Below are positions 13,120 to 23,051 of a stretch of DNA of 64,000 nt, piece after piece. This DNA comes from Symbiodinium natans (Eukaryota; Sar; Dinophyceae; Suessiales; Symbiodiniaceae): contig CAJNDS010002443.1 in NCBI GenBank assembly GCA_905221605.1, forward strand, positions 124,001 to 188,000, given 5' to 3'. Within the stretch, counting starts at the first letter, position 1. Every line of letters begins with the position of its first letter. Made by a program: the position numbers and the translations under genes. The notes beneath the pieces are model-generated. The model had not been told where the DNA came from and did no database searches. It was given only the letters and a program-made list of their open reading frames with translations.

Positions 13120-15880
13120 CTTAGACTATCTTGGTCGGTTCCGGCCTCCATCGTGCTGCGGCTGCCAATGGCCTGCCACGAGGGCGAAACGTCGCGTTTG
13201 GCGAGTTTGAGGCGGATCCCACAACCCATCCTGTGCTGCAGGATGAGGATCCTGTGTAGCCATGCAAGCACCAGTGCGCCTGCAGTGGTTTCCTCCTGGC
13301 TTTGGTGGCTGGACCTGGTGAAGAATACAAAGCAGCAAGCTTGCGTCGAGCTGTCCGTGTGTGCCAGTTGAGAAATGCTGCATCAAGGATGCCTTGATCC
13401 ATGCTTGAAGAGCCCGCCACTGCCATCGCTTGGGCGGCGAGAACCACCTGAAAAGTCTCGGGCCCTCGAGATGCTGCCGAAGGCCCTGGCGAGCCTGGTG
13501 TCGAGCCTGAACCTTTAAAGTCCACCTACCGCATCCATGTAAGTCATGCCAACACTGCCAGGACATGTTCCTGATAATCAGATGCCTGGTGGACTGGAAC
13601 AAAAGACCTGCAAACAAAGCTGCCTACTCCGACCTACCCCTACTCCTGAGAGCGGCAACACCGAAGCGCGCCGCCTGGTGTACGCTCCTGGGCATCTTGT
13701 CTGGCCTCGGGCGTTAGATTGTTGAAAGCGCATTCCTTCAAGATCAGAATTCGCCCTGCTGCCTCTTGCAGTAAATTGGCCAAGTGTGTTGTGCTGCAAG
13801 ATGCGCATCATTGTGCACCATTCGGCATGACTGTGTCGGCTGTCTGGGAAAGGCAGCCTGGGAGAACATCTGCGCCAGCATGCTGCAGCCTGAAAGCCTG
13901 AGAGGGGAGAGGAAGAAATCTTGGCTCAAGAATTTCGATACTTCTTCAACAAGAGGGCTTCCAGGGTGTCCATTCGTTGCGACATACAAGCAGAGGCATA
14001 GTTTAGGGAGTTGTTCGGAGTTTGGGGAGCAGGTTCCAAGGCCAATGCCTGTCGCCCCCAAATGTGAAAGGGCACCGATTTTGAAAACAAGCTCTACCCT
14101 CGCAGATCATTTTTGAGGTTTCGAGACTGGGGTCCAGAAGGAAAGGGGCTCCGGAAATTCATGTGGTGAGATCCGGACGTTCTTAGTGTCGTACTTACAA
14201 AGGTTGCTGGTTTTTTATGCAAATAGGGAGTTCCAAAACCGACGCCACTTTGGATGTCGACATGGCACGCCGGGCACATGGAGATCATTGTCACTTTCAA
14301 ATCTTTTAAGATTAACCTACAATCAAGGAGTCGCAGTTTCGCAGAGTCTGCAACGAGAGCATCTCATCAATCGGGGCATCACATCTGACAGGCAACATTT
14401 GCGCAGCCCGTGAAAAAACCCTTCACAACTCACAACCCTTTCGGGAAAACAGCCTGCTGGCTCCTGGGTCCACGACTGCAGAATGTCAGGCCATCTTTGT
14501 GGAGTGGCGCTGGCCAAGATGGCTACTGCTACCACTGCACAAAGTGTTTATGCTTCCAAACATCTTTCGATACATCTTACGTAGAACTACGAACATCCAC
14601 AGTATCCCGTGCTTGCCTTTCTTTGCGATTAAGCTTCTTGCTCTGGTAGCAAGCTTCTGTTGCTCTGCAGCTCTGTGGCAATCAGCTTCTGTCCCGAGAA
14701 CCCTGCCGCGAGCCCATGCAGCACAAGACAAGACTCGAATAGCCCGTTCTCCTGCGGGGAATGGCATATGGAGCCGCAGCTCGTCAGATCATGCTTAGCA
14801 CGCTTGAGCCTGGGGCCATGTTCGAAGAGCTCCGACCGCTGCAGTATGAGTTCCTTATCGATTTTAAGCGCACAGAACATGGTGAGGGCAAAGCTCACAG
14901 GCCTGGGAAACACTCCGTGCCGAGGGTTTGAAGGTTTGAGTTCACTACCACTCCCACTTTTGCTTCATGTAATCAAGGTGACTCTTCTTGCAAAGCCTGT
15001 TCGATTCGGTGGGGGCAAGGGCCGAAACTTGAACGTGTGACTGCTCGGTACATGTTTGAGCCTTCAGCAGACAGTTCAAGAACCCAGCTCTACCGACTCC
15101 AACTGCTAACTTTGCGCTTTTTGGTGCGTCACTTTTCGGCCTCGCCACACCGCATCCAGCTCCTTCTACTCATGGCGTCTGCAGAGAAACACACTTCGCT
15201 TGCTCGGACAAACGTGTGGATGGGCAGACGCCACGACTCCCATCGGCAGTTGAAGGTGACTTGGCGGAGTTTGATGACATGTAAATATCTAGCAGGATTG
15301 CTGACCCTTGCTGGACTTTTGGATATGCTTTGCTAAGCCGAAGTGCAGGTCCCAGCTTAGAATCACCGCTTCTTGTCTTTCTTGGCCTGATTCAAAGGAA
15401 ATGGTCCTACCTGGCCTGGGATGCTGCTCGACAGCTGCATGCAAGCCTAGGAGAGCGATACCGACAACTGACAGCAAACCTGCAGCCCAAGGGCCTTCTT
15501 CTCCTTGTCTTTCTCCTTGTCCTTCTCCTTATCCTTCTCCTTCTCCTTGTCCTTCTCTTTCTCTTTTGCCTTTGCCTGGACATCAGTCGTGACTCAGGCC
15601 CGCTCCACATCGGTTGACATCATCTGCAGCATGCAAGAGCTAATGTCACAACCTTGTCTTTTTTGTCCTTCTTAACCTTCTTGTCTTTCTCCTTGTCTTT
15701 CTCCTTATCCTTTTTCTCCTTTTGATCTTTCTTATCCTTTTCCTCGTCGGTGGAATGCACAAGTGTTGGGGTGATTTGTCGAACCCTGCATGACTGGCAA
15801 GCAGCTGGCGTGTGACCATGGAGCCTTCCGCTTTCGGCTCCGGCTGCGGCTACTGCGACCTGCTTTGTCCAAGGCATCAC
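13120..15880 (-). CDS. Putative Lys/Glu-rich, coiled-coil multi-exon gene
   Basis: Two minus-strand exon-like segments near 15650-15760 and 15490-15570 encode almost pure Lys/Glu/Asp runs (for example DEEKDKKDQKEKKDKEKDK, then AKAKEKEKDKEKEKDKEK). Further along the same strand are IDKELILQRSELFEHGPRLK near 14800-14870, AEQQKLATRARSLIAKKGK near 14610-14680 and SACMSQRMDTLEALLLKKYR near 13935-14010. A segment near 13330-13410 (DAAFLNWHTRTARRKLAAL) resembles the W-containing helical repeats of Sfi1/centrin-binding proteins. These may be pieces of one charged filament or centrosome-like protein, but exon joins cannot be phased, so function and unity are inference only. Confidence 0.33.
15490..15745. 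repeat. CTT/CTCCTT polypyrimidine repeats (two blocks)
   Basis: Blocks at about 15500-15565 and 15655-15745 consist of degenerate TCTTTCTCCTTGTCC hexamer-like units. Read on the minus strand they give the Lys-Asp-Lys-Glu repeats of the neighbouring putative gene, so they may be coding low-complexity sequence rather than neutral microsatellite. Confidence 0.85.
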
Positions 15881-15899
15881 CCATCACCTACAACATCCG

Positions 15900-17381
15900 T
15901 ATCACTTCCACGACCGAACGTATGTTCCACAATCAGCCAAGCTGCTTGCATGGGATGCTCCGCAGGGTTCTTTATTACTTGGGGTGGGCAGTCCTGGGAT
16001 TCTTTTGCGGGCTCCCAGGATGAGGTACAGGAAACCAGGGTGATGGCTGAGGCAAAAACTTGACAAAACACGATCCTATGGTTCAGAGAGGCCTCCCACT
16101 ACGCATACCTCGCGAAGATCACACCTGTTATGCCCGTAAGCTACTTGACTTGGCGTCTCTGACATGCAGAGCTCTGGGTGAGCGGGCTGTGATCGCTGCG
16201 CTTGCGGCTATCACTTCGACTTCGACCTCAGCTCTCCTTCCAAATACAATGCGTTCCCGGGCATGTCAGGGTTAGGAAAATGATGGAAATGATGAAATGT
16301 AAATGGAACGCCGCATCAAATGGCGCTTCGCATCTGGCAAGCTACCGGCTTGACCACACATTGCATCGGAATCTCCGCACCCAGAAGCGACGCCCCTGAG
16401 GTCCATGCTGCGGCTGTAGCTATAGCTATAGCTTCGGCTTGAAGGCCTCAGCTGCTGAAGTGTGCAGGGCCGCGCAGAGGTGCACTCCAGGCTCAACCTG
16501 GAGTTGGGGACTTTACGGCGGAGCGCTCATGCCTCTGAGCACTCTCTGAGCGGCCCGCCGGCCGTTTGCAGCTGGGGCCAGAGGTGGAGCGCCTGGATTG
16601 AAGCAGGCCCCGGTTGCCCGAAACTGGCCTTGAACCCTTCGCGGTCCGGTCCATGGATGTCATCACGAATGTCGCATGCGTGCTGAGGATCCAACCATAG
16701 GGGCCTGATGCGTAGCAAGCCAATGTTTTTGGAGCCGCCCAAGCAAGCTACGGAGCTGCGGTAGATAATGTAGATATCAAGCCGGCGACACGGTCTATGC
16801 TTCGTAGTTGCACTCGTCGTGCCGAGGAAGCGAGCACTGTTGACTTGAAGTTTGAAGTTTGCTAGCATGCGCGGCCTGCAATAAGGTACTTTTGAGATAT
16901 TCTCACAAAGTCACCTACATCTCACGACATGTGCAGACCAAGCCAAACAGGCTCTGTCGGTCAAAAATCCGGGACATGGCCTCCAGGCGGCGCATAGGGA
17001 CCTCCACAGCTGAGGGCGCGTTCGGCATCTTTGCCCTTTCCAAGTCCTAATTAGCTCCTTACATACGCATTCTTTGGCAACTAGACAAGACAAGGAAGCA
17101 CATGCTGCAATCCATGGACCCTGGCTGCGAACAGTCTGCGCCAGCAGACAATCTTCTCCCCTTTTCCTTTCGCTAGGCATCTGGTTCTATTTGCATGTGA
17201 TGGGCTTGGAATGCAGCTGGCGGTTACAAAGGGTCCAGCTGACCAAGCCCAGCAGAAAGTGAGCAATCGGGAAAAACCTACCTTTCTGGCGGCACGATTC
17301 ATATTCATCATACTCTACGAAAGCAAGTCACACTTTGTCTGCATCACCTTCTTGGATCATTGCAAGGCCTGGCTTGGAAGC
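15900..17381. other. Region without supportable gene
   Basis: Downstream flank of the EttA gene. Only short frames without motifs on either strand. No polyadenylation-like signal stands out, as expected for dinoflagellate DNA. Confidence 0.45.
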
Positions 17382-20300
17382 TCAGGCGAAAGTCGGCATG
17401 GGCTTGTACTTAATCTTGGTGGGGTCTCTCACCCCAGTTCGATTGAAACGATCTTCCTCATAGTCACTGTAGCCGCCCTCAAAGAACACTACCTGAGTGG
17501 TGGTCGGCATGACTACTGGAATTCTTGCAACAAGAAAGCCGAGAGACCTGGGAGTCACCTTCGTAGGCCATGATGTGGGTGGCGATGCGATCCAAGAACC
17601 ATCGGTCGTGGCTGATGCAAAGCACTGTTCCTGCAAAATTCTCGATCGCCGTCTCAAGCGCCCGCAAGGTTTCCACATCCAGGTCATTCGATGGCTCATC
17701 CAGCATGAGGCAGTTGCCACCCAATCGAAGCGTCCGGGCGAGCTGCAGGCGATTCCGTTCCCCCCCACTGAGGGAGGAGACCGTGCGCTGTTGGATCTTG
17801 CCCCTGAAGTTGAACCATGAGCAGTACGCCCGGCTGTTCACCTCACGACCACCAATGTTGATGGTGTCGAGGCCATCCGTCAGTTCCTCGAACACAGTAG
17901 AATCGCCGTCCAGGTCTTCCCGCATCTGTTCCACATACATCGGCGCGACTGTATCCCCAACCAGCAGCTCGCCGCTGTCTGGCTGCTCCTCTACAAAAAT
18001 TCTGCACACGCCTCTAAATACACGTAGGGCCCTGCAAGGCCCTAGTCCGGGCCACACTTCTGGCCCGGCTACACCATCTACGAGCTGCACACATCAACAA
18101 ACACCTTCCTACGCTTACGCTTTCAGCATGGTCAGTTGTGACCCTAGCACCTTGCCCATGATCATTTTGAAGAGAGTGGACTTTCCGGCTCCATTGGGGC
18201 CAATGATGCCCACCACCGCGCCTGCGGGAATCCTGACACGTGCCAACCAATGAGCAAATACCGTGCAATGGTAGGTTGTGTGGTCCTTGAGGGACGCATA
18301 CGGCTCCCAAACTACTTCACGAGTCAACATGCTCGGGATGTGGTGACGCAAGTCGTGTTGGAGCATGCTGCTGAAGAGACGCTCAAAGTTGGCTTCGTTG
18401 ATGAGGAGCCGGTCACCGTAGCCCTTCCAAGCTCACAGAGTTTTCAGGTTGAGAGAGGGCTTGTCACAGGGGATCCGTCAAGGTTATCGGTTATCGAAAT
18501 TGACAGCTCCGCCTTGCAGAGGTTCCTTGCAGTGACCACGGGCTCGCTGGAATTCTGCAGTGGTGGGGTTCTACATTCAACTCAAACTTGTGCGGGCACT
18601 TCGAGCATCCTCTCTCCAGATCTCATGGTAGGGATACATCATCAGACGAATGCACACATGCCTTGCAGAATCTGACACTTGATCTAGCGATGTCCCCAAC
18701 CTGCAATCTTCATGGTTATGACCAAGCAGCCAGGCGTGGACCAGGAGTGATCACAATGGACTCTAGATCACTGCTCCGATTGAAGGCATCTGCCTGGACA
18801 GATGTGCCGTGGTTGATGACTAGTGACTTTACCAGTAGCGTCCGTGCATGGCTGCGATGGGCAAGTGCTCTTCGACAAGCTATTGTGAAGGACAGCCGAA
18901 CGATCTTGCCGGTGGTGCAAAAGCCACTGTCCGTAGCCCAAGCCAGTCTAAGACAAGTGATTTCTGAGATTTTGAACAAGTGTGCGCGGATGGGGCAACA
19001 TGCAAACTCCTGTTACTTCCTGCGGTTGGCAGCAGCTCATACGTTACTTTGGATGCTTCACAACCGTGATGTGCGAGAATATCATGCACCCATGCACAAT
19101 AAAGAAGCTGCTTCACCCGAAAAAGCTACGTCAAGCTATGTTATGCAACAAGGTCACACTGTCACACGATGCATGGGACAGTTCACGAGCGCATGCAACC
19201 CAGGGTTGGACTAGGCTGAGCGATGGGAGCATCTTTCCGGCGGCCATGACGGGCCGCAAGTTCGAAGAAATAAGTTTGCGCCTGCTGCTCCAGGTCTTCA
19301 AATCTTCCTGGGCAAGATTTCTGGTGTCTACTGGCTAAGCTTCCGAAGCTTTAGGGCTTCAACTTCCATCAATGCCCCAGCCAACAATCTTCGCACAAAA
19401 TGAAACCCCGTCACAGGTGCCTCAACCAAACACAGGTGCCAGGATGAGAAATGATGGAGAAGCATCAGCTGAGTTGAATTAGTCTCGAGGCAAACAAATT
19501 CTTTCCCAGATTCGCAAACGAGCTTTGCCCTTCTTCTGCCTGACAGCAGGAAAAGAGAGTAAGTCCAGCAAGCTGGACGGCTTCTCCCTACACCGTCACA
19601 AGAACACCTCACAAGACCACCAACACAAGCAGCGCTCAGTTGTCGTCCTGCCTTCCACTGCGCCGGGCATTGATAAACTCCAGCTCCTCAGAAAACTCTC
19701 GCATGATACTAAGATTCAGAGTTGCACTTTCCGGGAGGGTTTCACTCGCAAAGCAAGGTACCGCTTGGCACGCTCGCTACCATACCAACGTATCAGGAGC
19801 ACAAGCAAACACATCTTGTAAGGCGCCACTCCAGGAGGATTGACACAGTATCACAACACAATTAGCAGCATATTAAGCCACTTCTGATTTGTCATCTCAG
19901 GTAGTGTTCATCGGTGTCTGGCGATATGATGCTATGATCAACAATCGCCCACGCCCACGCCACTGCTTTCTTGGCAGAAGCCCAAGAATTACAAGCAAAG
20001 CAAGCTGAATTCAAACTGCTTCATACATCTCCACGATGAGCATGCTGGAGGCGAACCTTGGCCATCTGCTTCTCCAGGGTAGCCTTGCGCTTCTGCTCGG
20101 ATTCCAGCCGTTTGGCCTAACAGTGGCTGGCACTGACTTCGTGGCATCGCCGACTGACTTTTCCAAACTTGCAACAACGAGACTCCAGGAGACCGAGTGG
20201 TGAACTTGGCTTGCTCCGAGCCGAGCGGCTCTCTGCTCAAGCCATCCGGAGTAGTTGCCTTGGAAGGGGATGCCCTTCCCCTGGTCCAGCTCCAATATCC

Positions 20301-21467
20301 TTGGGTGAAAACGGACATGTCTGAAAACGAATTCGGATTATCGTGACTAGCAAATCGACCCACAGCAAACTCGTCTTGTTCCTCCCAGCGGCCAGCCGGC
20401 CACGTTGTCCAGGAAGTACCGGTCGTGAGTGATGGCCACCACAGTCCCCTACCAACACGCTGCTCTTCAAAGAAAGCGGTGCATAGCTGTGCTAGAACGT
20501 CATCATCGGACTCATCTTCGAGGCCCTAGCGAATAGAACATCAAACTAAGCGTGCCTTTCCGCGAATCAGACTCGACAAGATCGACTGGATCACAATATG
20601 CGGGCTCCGTCCGCCTTGAACTCCGCCAGGAAGCGTTCCAACCAAGCAACACTTTGAGCGTCCAGATGATTCGTGGGCTCATCGAGCATGAGAATGTCAG
20701 GACCCGACCTGAAAGAGTCCATGAGCAGAGGCCAGCTTAGTGCTTTCCAGCTTACAGGACCTCAGGCTCACACAGAAGTAGGCGGCAAATCGCCACGCGG
20801 CGAAGCTCCCCTCCACTGAGCGTTGCGATCTTCGCATCGCGTGGTGGACAGTTGAGCGCCCCCATGGCCTGCCAGAAGTCTGCAGGCTCAGTGGCTCAGA
20901 AACTCGGCAGGACCTTGATTGCATGGAATTGCATCAACAGTGTGCCTCGTCCAGCTTCTGATCTATTTCCCAGCCATTGCAAGCATCGATTTTGGTCTGG
21001 ATCTTCTCCATCTTCTCCATCAAGGCATCCACGTCAGCATCAGGCTCTGTCATCTGCATGCTCACGTCCTCGAACTCCTTCACCATGCCCTTGATGCGAT
21101 CCACCGCGGGCTCTAAGTTTTCAATCACCGTTTCCTCTGTGAGGACTGGCTCTTGAGCCAAGTATCCTACCTGAACAGACTCGTCACGGTCAAGCTGGCC
21201 AAGGAATTCGTCATCTTCCCCTGCCAAGATTCGCATCACCGTGCTCTTTCCTGCTCCGTTCTTGCCCAGAATGCCGATCTTTGCCCCCATGTACATGCCA
21301 AGGGAAACATCTTTCAAGATGTAGCTGCCATCTAGCGACTTCTTGTCGACATTACTCATCGAGAGTATGATGTCGCGCGTCTCTTGATTGTAAGCATCAG
21401 GCGCTGCACTGTCGGACTTCGCTATAGGTTTGCTCGAAGACTTCCCTTGAGATTTCCTAAGATGCAT
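17382..21467 (-). CDS. ettA: EttA-type ABC-F ATPase (translation factor), 15 exons
   Basis: This gene encodes a soluble twin-ATPase ABC-F protein. Bacterial EttA binds the ribosomal E site and gates early elongation by ATP/ADP level. Exons: 21467-20946, 20868-20774, 20708-20615, 20448-20393, 20299-20215, 20116-20057, 19686-19652, 19539-19496, 19295-19282, 18760-18731, 18554-18513, 18423-18383, 18232-18151, 17988-17548, 17492-17382. They sum to 1752 nt with every junction in phase and a terminal TGA (583 aa; E. coli EttA has about 555). Domain 1 has Walker [10 protein letters not shown] (about residues 68-76), signature LSGGELRR, Walker [13 protein letters not shown] and switch ITHDRYFLD. The inter-domain linker includes ARLRIWER and [10 protein letters not shown]. 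Domain 2 has [28 protein letters not shown] and ISHDRWFLD. The tail [13 protein letters not shown] is EttA-specific. Nine of 14 introns start with GC. The N-terminus carries a Ser/Lys-rich extension; an AG just before 21456 means the true start may lie in an upstream exon. Confidence 0.93.
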
Positions 21468-21710
21468 GCAGCAATCGCACTAGGGCCACTAGGGACTGAG
21501 TTCTCGAGTTCTCTCCGCCCCGGCGAGCTGAGCCTCGAGCCTTGTCAAACAAATGGGCATCACTGGCCACTGGGACAAGGCTCCGGCTCTTCGCTTGCCG
21601 CCGCGTTCGCAGGCTACGCTGCGCGAGTGCCTCCCGCCAAGATGGCAAGAGGATCTGTACCAGAACGGCGCAATATGTCATCTGTGAGACGGGCATGTTT
21701 GCCACGCTTG
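21468..21710 (-). other. Possible 5' exon or leader of the EttA gene
   Basis: A minus-strand frame just upstream of the EttA start is rich in Arg, Ser and Ala and poor in acidic residues (REALAQRSLRTRRQAKSRS). That composition fits an organelle-targeting peptide. It could supply a transit peptide by splicing to the acceptor before 21456, but I see no in-phase donor I would insist on. It may equally be untranslated leader. Confidence 0.25.
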
Positions 21711-22043
21711 GGACTCGCTCTTGCTCTTGTATGATCTTATATGCTTCTTACAGCCGGGCCCCATAGCCGCAGCCCAGAGCGGCAAGAGTTGGAGCAGCAG
21801 CGATCCTGGCAGATGGCTTACAGACTTCGGGGGTGGGGGGGAGCGGGGGGCCTTAGCAGCCGTAGCAGGAGCTCAAACTGAAGAATCGTGGGCTCTGGAT
21901 GTATGCTCTGAGTATCTCCGAGTTCTCTGGACGGTGAGAGATGCGTGAGCAGATAGTCAAGTCCTCCCGATGCCACCCTGGAACCTTCCAGGTGAGCGCA
22001 AAGGAGATAGCCCGTGAGATCACTCGTGGCAAAAGAAGCAGCT

Positions 22044-23051
22044 TCACCACCCACACGTTCGCCTCTGCTGACGGTTTGGTGCCGTGCAAGGCGGCCGCAC
22101 TGCCGCCGGAGCAACAACGGCCACAAAGCCAGTAGCCATGGCAAAGCACTCAAGAGGATGTGAAACGAGGCGCGCGAGAGCCAACAAAGCAGCAAGAAGC
22201 ATCGTCTCGCCCAGGCTCTCAAAATGAATCTCCCAGCAAGATGTGGCCTGGATAGCCAGGGGGCCCATAGTAGCCAGGAGGTCCAGGCGGATAACCTGCC
22301 ATTTATCACCGTCAGGGATCACCCACGAATGCCCAAGCGACTTTTCCCGTCCCTCAACTTCGAGCACATCCGATCGGCTGCCTGGAGGTGGCGCCATGTG
22401 AGGAGGGTAGCCCGGCCTTGGATAGCTAGCGCATGCTCCGAGCAACTTGGTTGGCGTACCCGAGTTGTGCACATGCACAGAACCACTTGTCAGGCCGTCT
22501 CTACTGCGAGACGCAAACACTGGCTCTTGCAGCTGACAGCTCAGCATTGCACGGCGGACCAAACGGAGGAGCTCCGTGGGGCCTCTGTGCAGACTATAGT
22601 CGACGCTTGCGTCACATCCATCAGATTGCATCACTTTGAAAATACGCCGGCTTAGATCCCAAAGAGTATACAGACCACGATGGCACATCGCAAGTGCCAC
22701 CCGCAAAAGCACGATCCATGTAGTCAAGGCAGCACCTAGACGGGAATGCGACTTCGACCGAAAACGATGGAAACTATGCTGGCCGCGCCCACAGCTCCTA
22801 ACCCTGAGCGTTTGCATCTCAGAGTGTTGACACACATTGTTTTGGGAGCTCAGAATAAACATCAAACGCTTGCCTTCAAACGTTGCAGATCTGAAGATCG
22901 TTACAGGGAAGACTGTGCTCACCGGTCGTCGGGGTGCAGCAAACGAGAGCCCGGCGGGAATGCAAAGGGATGCCCTGGCGGCCTGGTCTAGCCGACTTGT
23001 GGGCTTGCAGCGTCTATCATCAGCAAGGGCAGCATTACAATGACAAGGCAT
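22044..23051 (-). CDS. Hypothetical 335-codon open frame with hydrophobic C-terminal part
   Basis: This is one of the longest uninterrupted frames outside known genes. The middle carries a Pro-rich stretch (YPRPGYPPHMAPPPGSRSD), followed by a region with possible membrane helices (ETMLLAALLALARL and CFAMATGFVAVVAPA). No family recognised. It starts about 600 bp upstream of the EttA gene on the same strand. In GC-rich DNA a frame of this length can be chance. Parts may be exon and parts intron. Confidence 0.3.
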   Translation of the reverse strand: MPCHCNAALADDRRCKPTSRLDQAARASLCIPAGLSFAAPRRPVSTVFPVTIFRSATFEGKRLMFILSSQNNVCQHSEMQTLRVRSCGRGQHSFHRFRSKSHSRLGAALTTWIVLLRVALAMCHRGLYTLWDLSRRIFKVMQSDGCDASVDYSLHRGPTELLRLVRRAMLSCQLQEPVFASRSRDGLTSGSVHVHNSGTPTKLLGACASYPRPGYPPHMAPPPGSRSDVLEVEGREKSLGHSWVIPDGDKWQVIRLDLLATMGPLAIQATSCWEIHFESLGETMLLAALLALARLVSHPLECFAMATGFVAVVAPAAVRPPCTAPNRQQRRTCGW

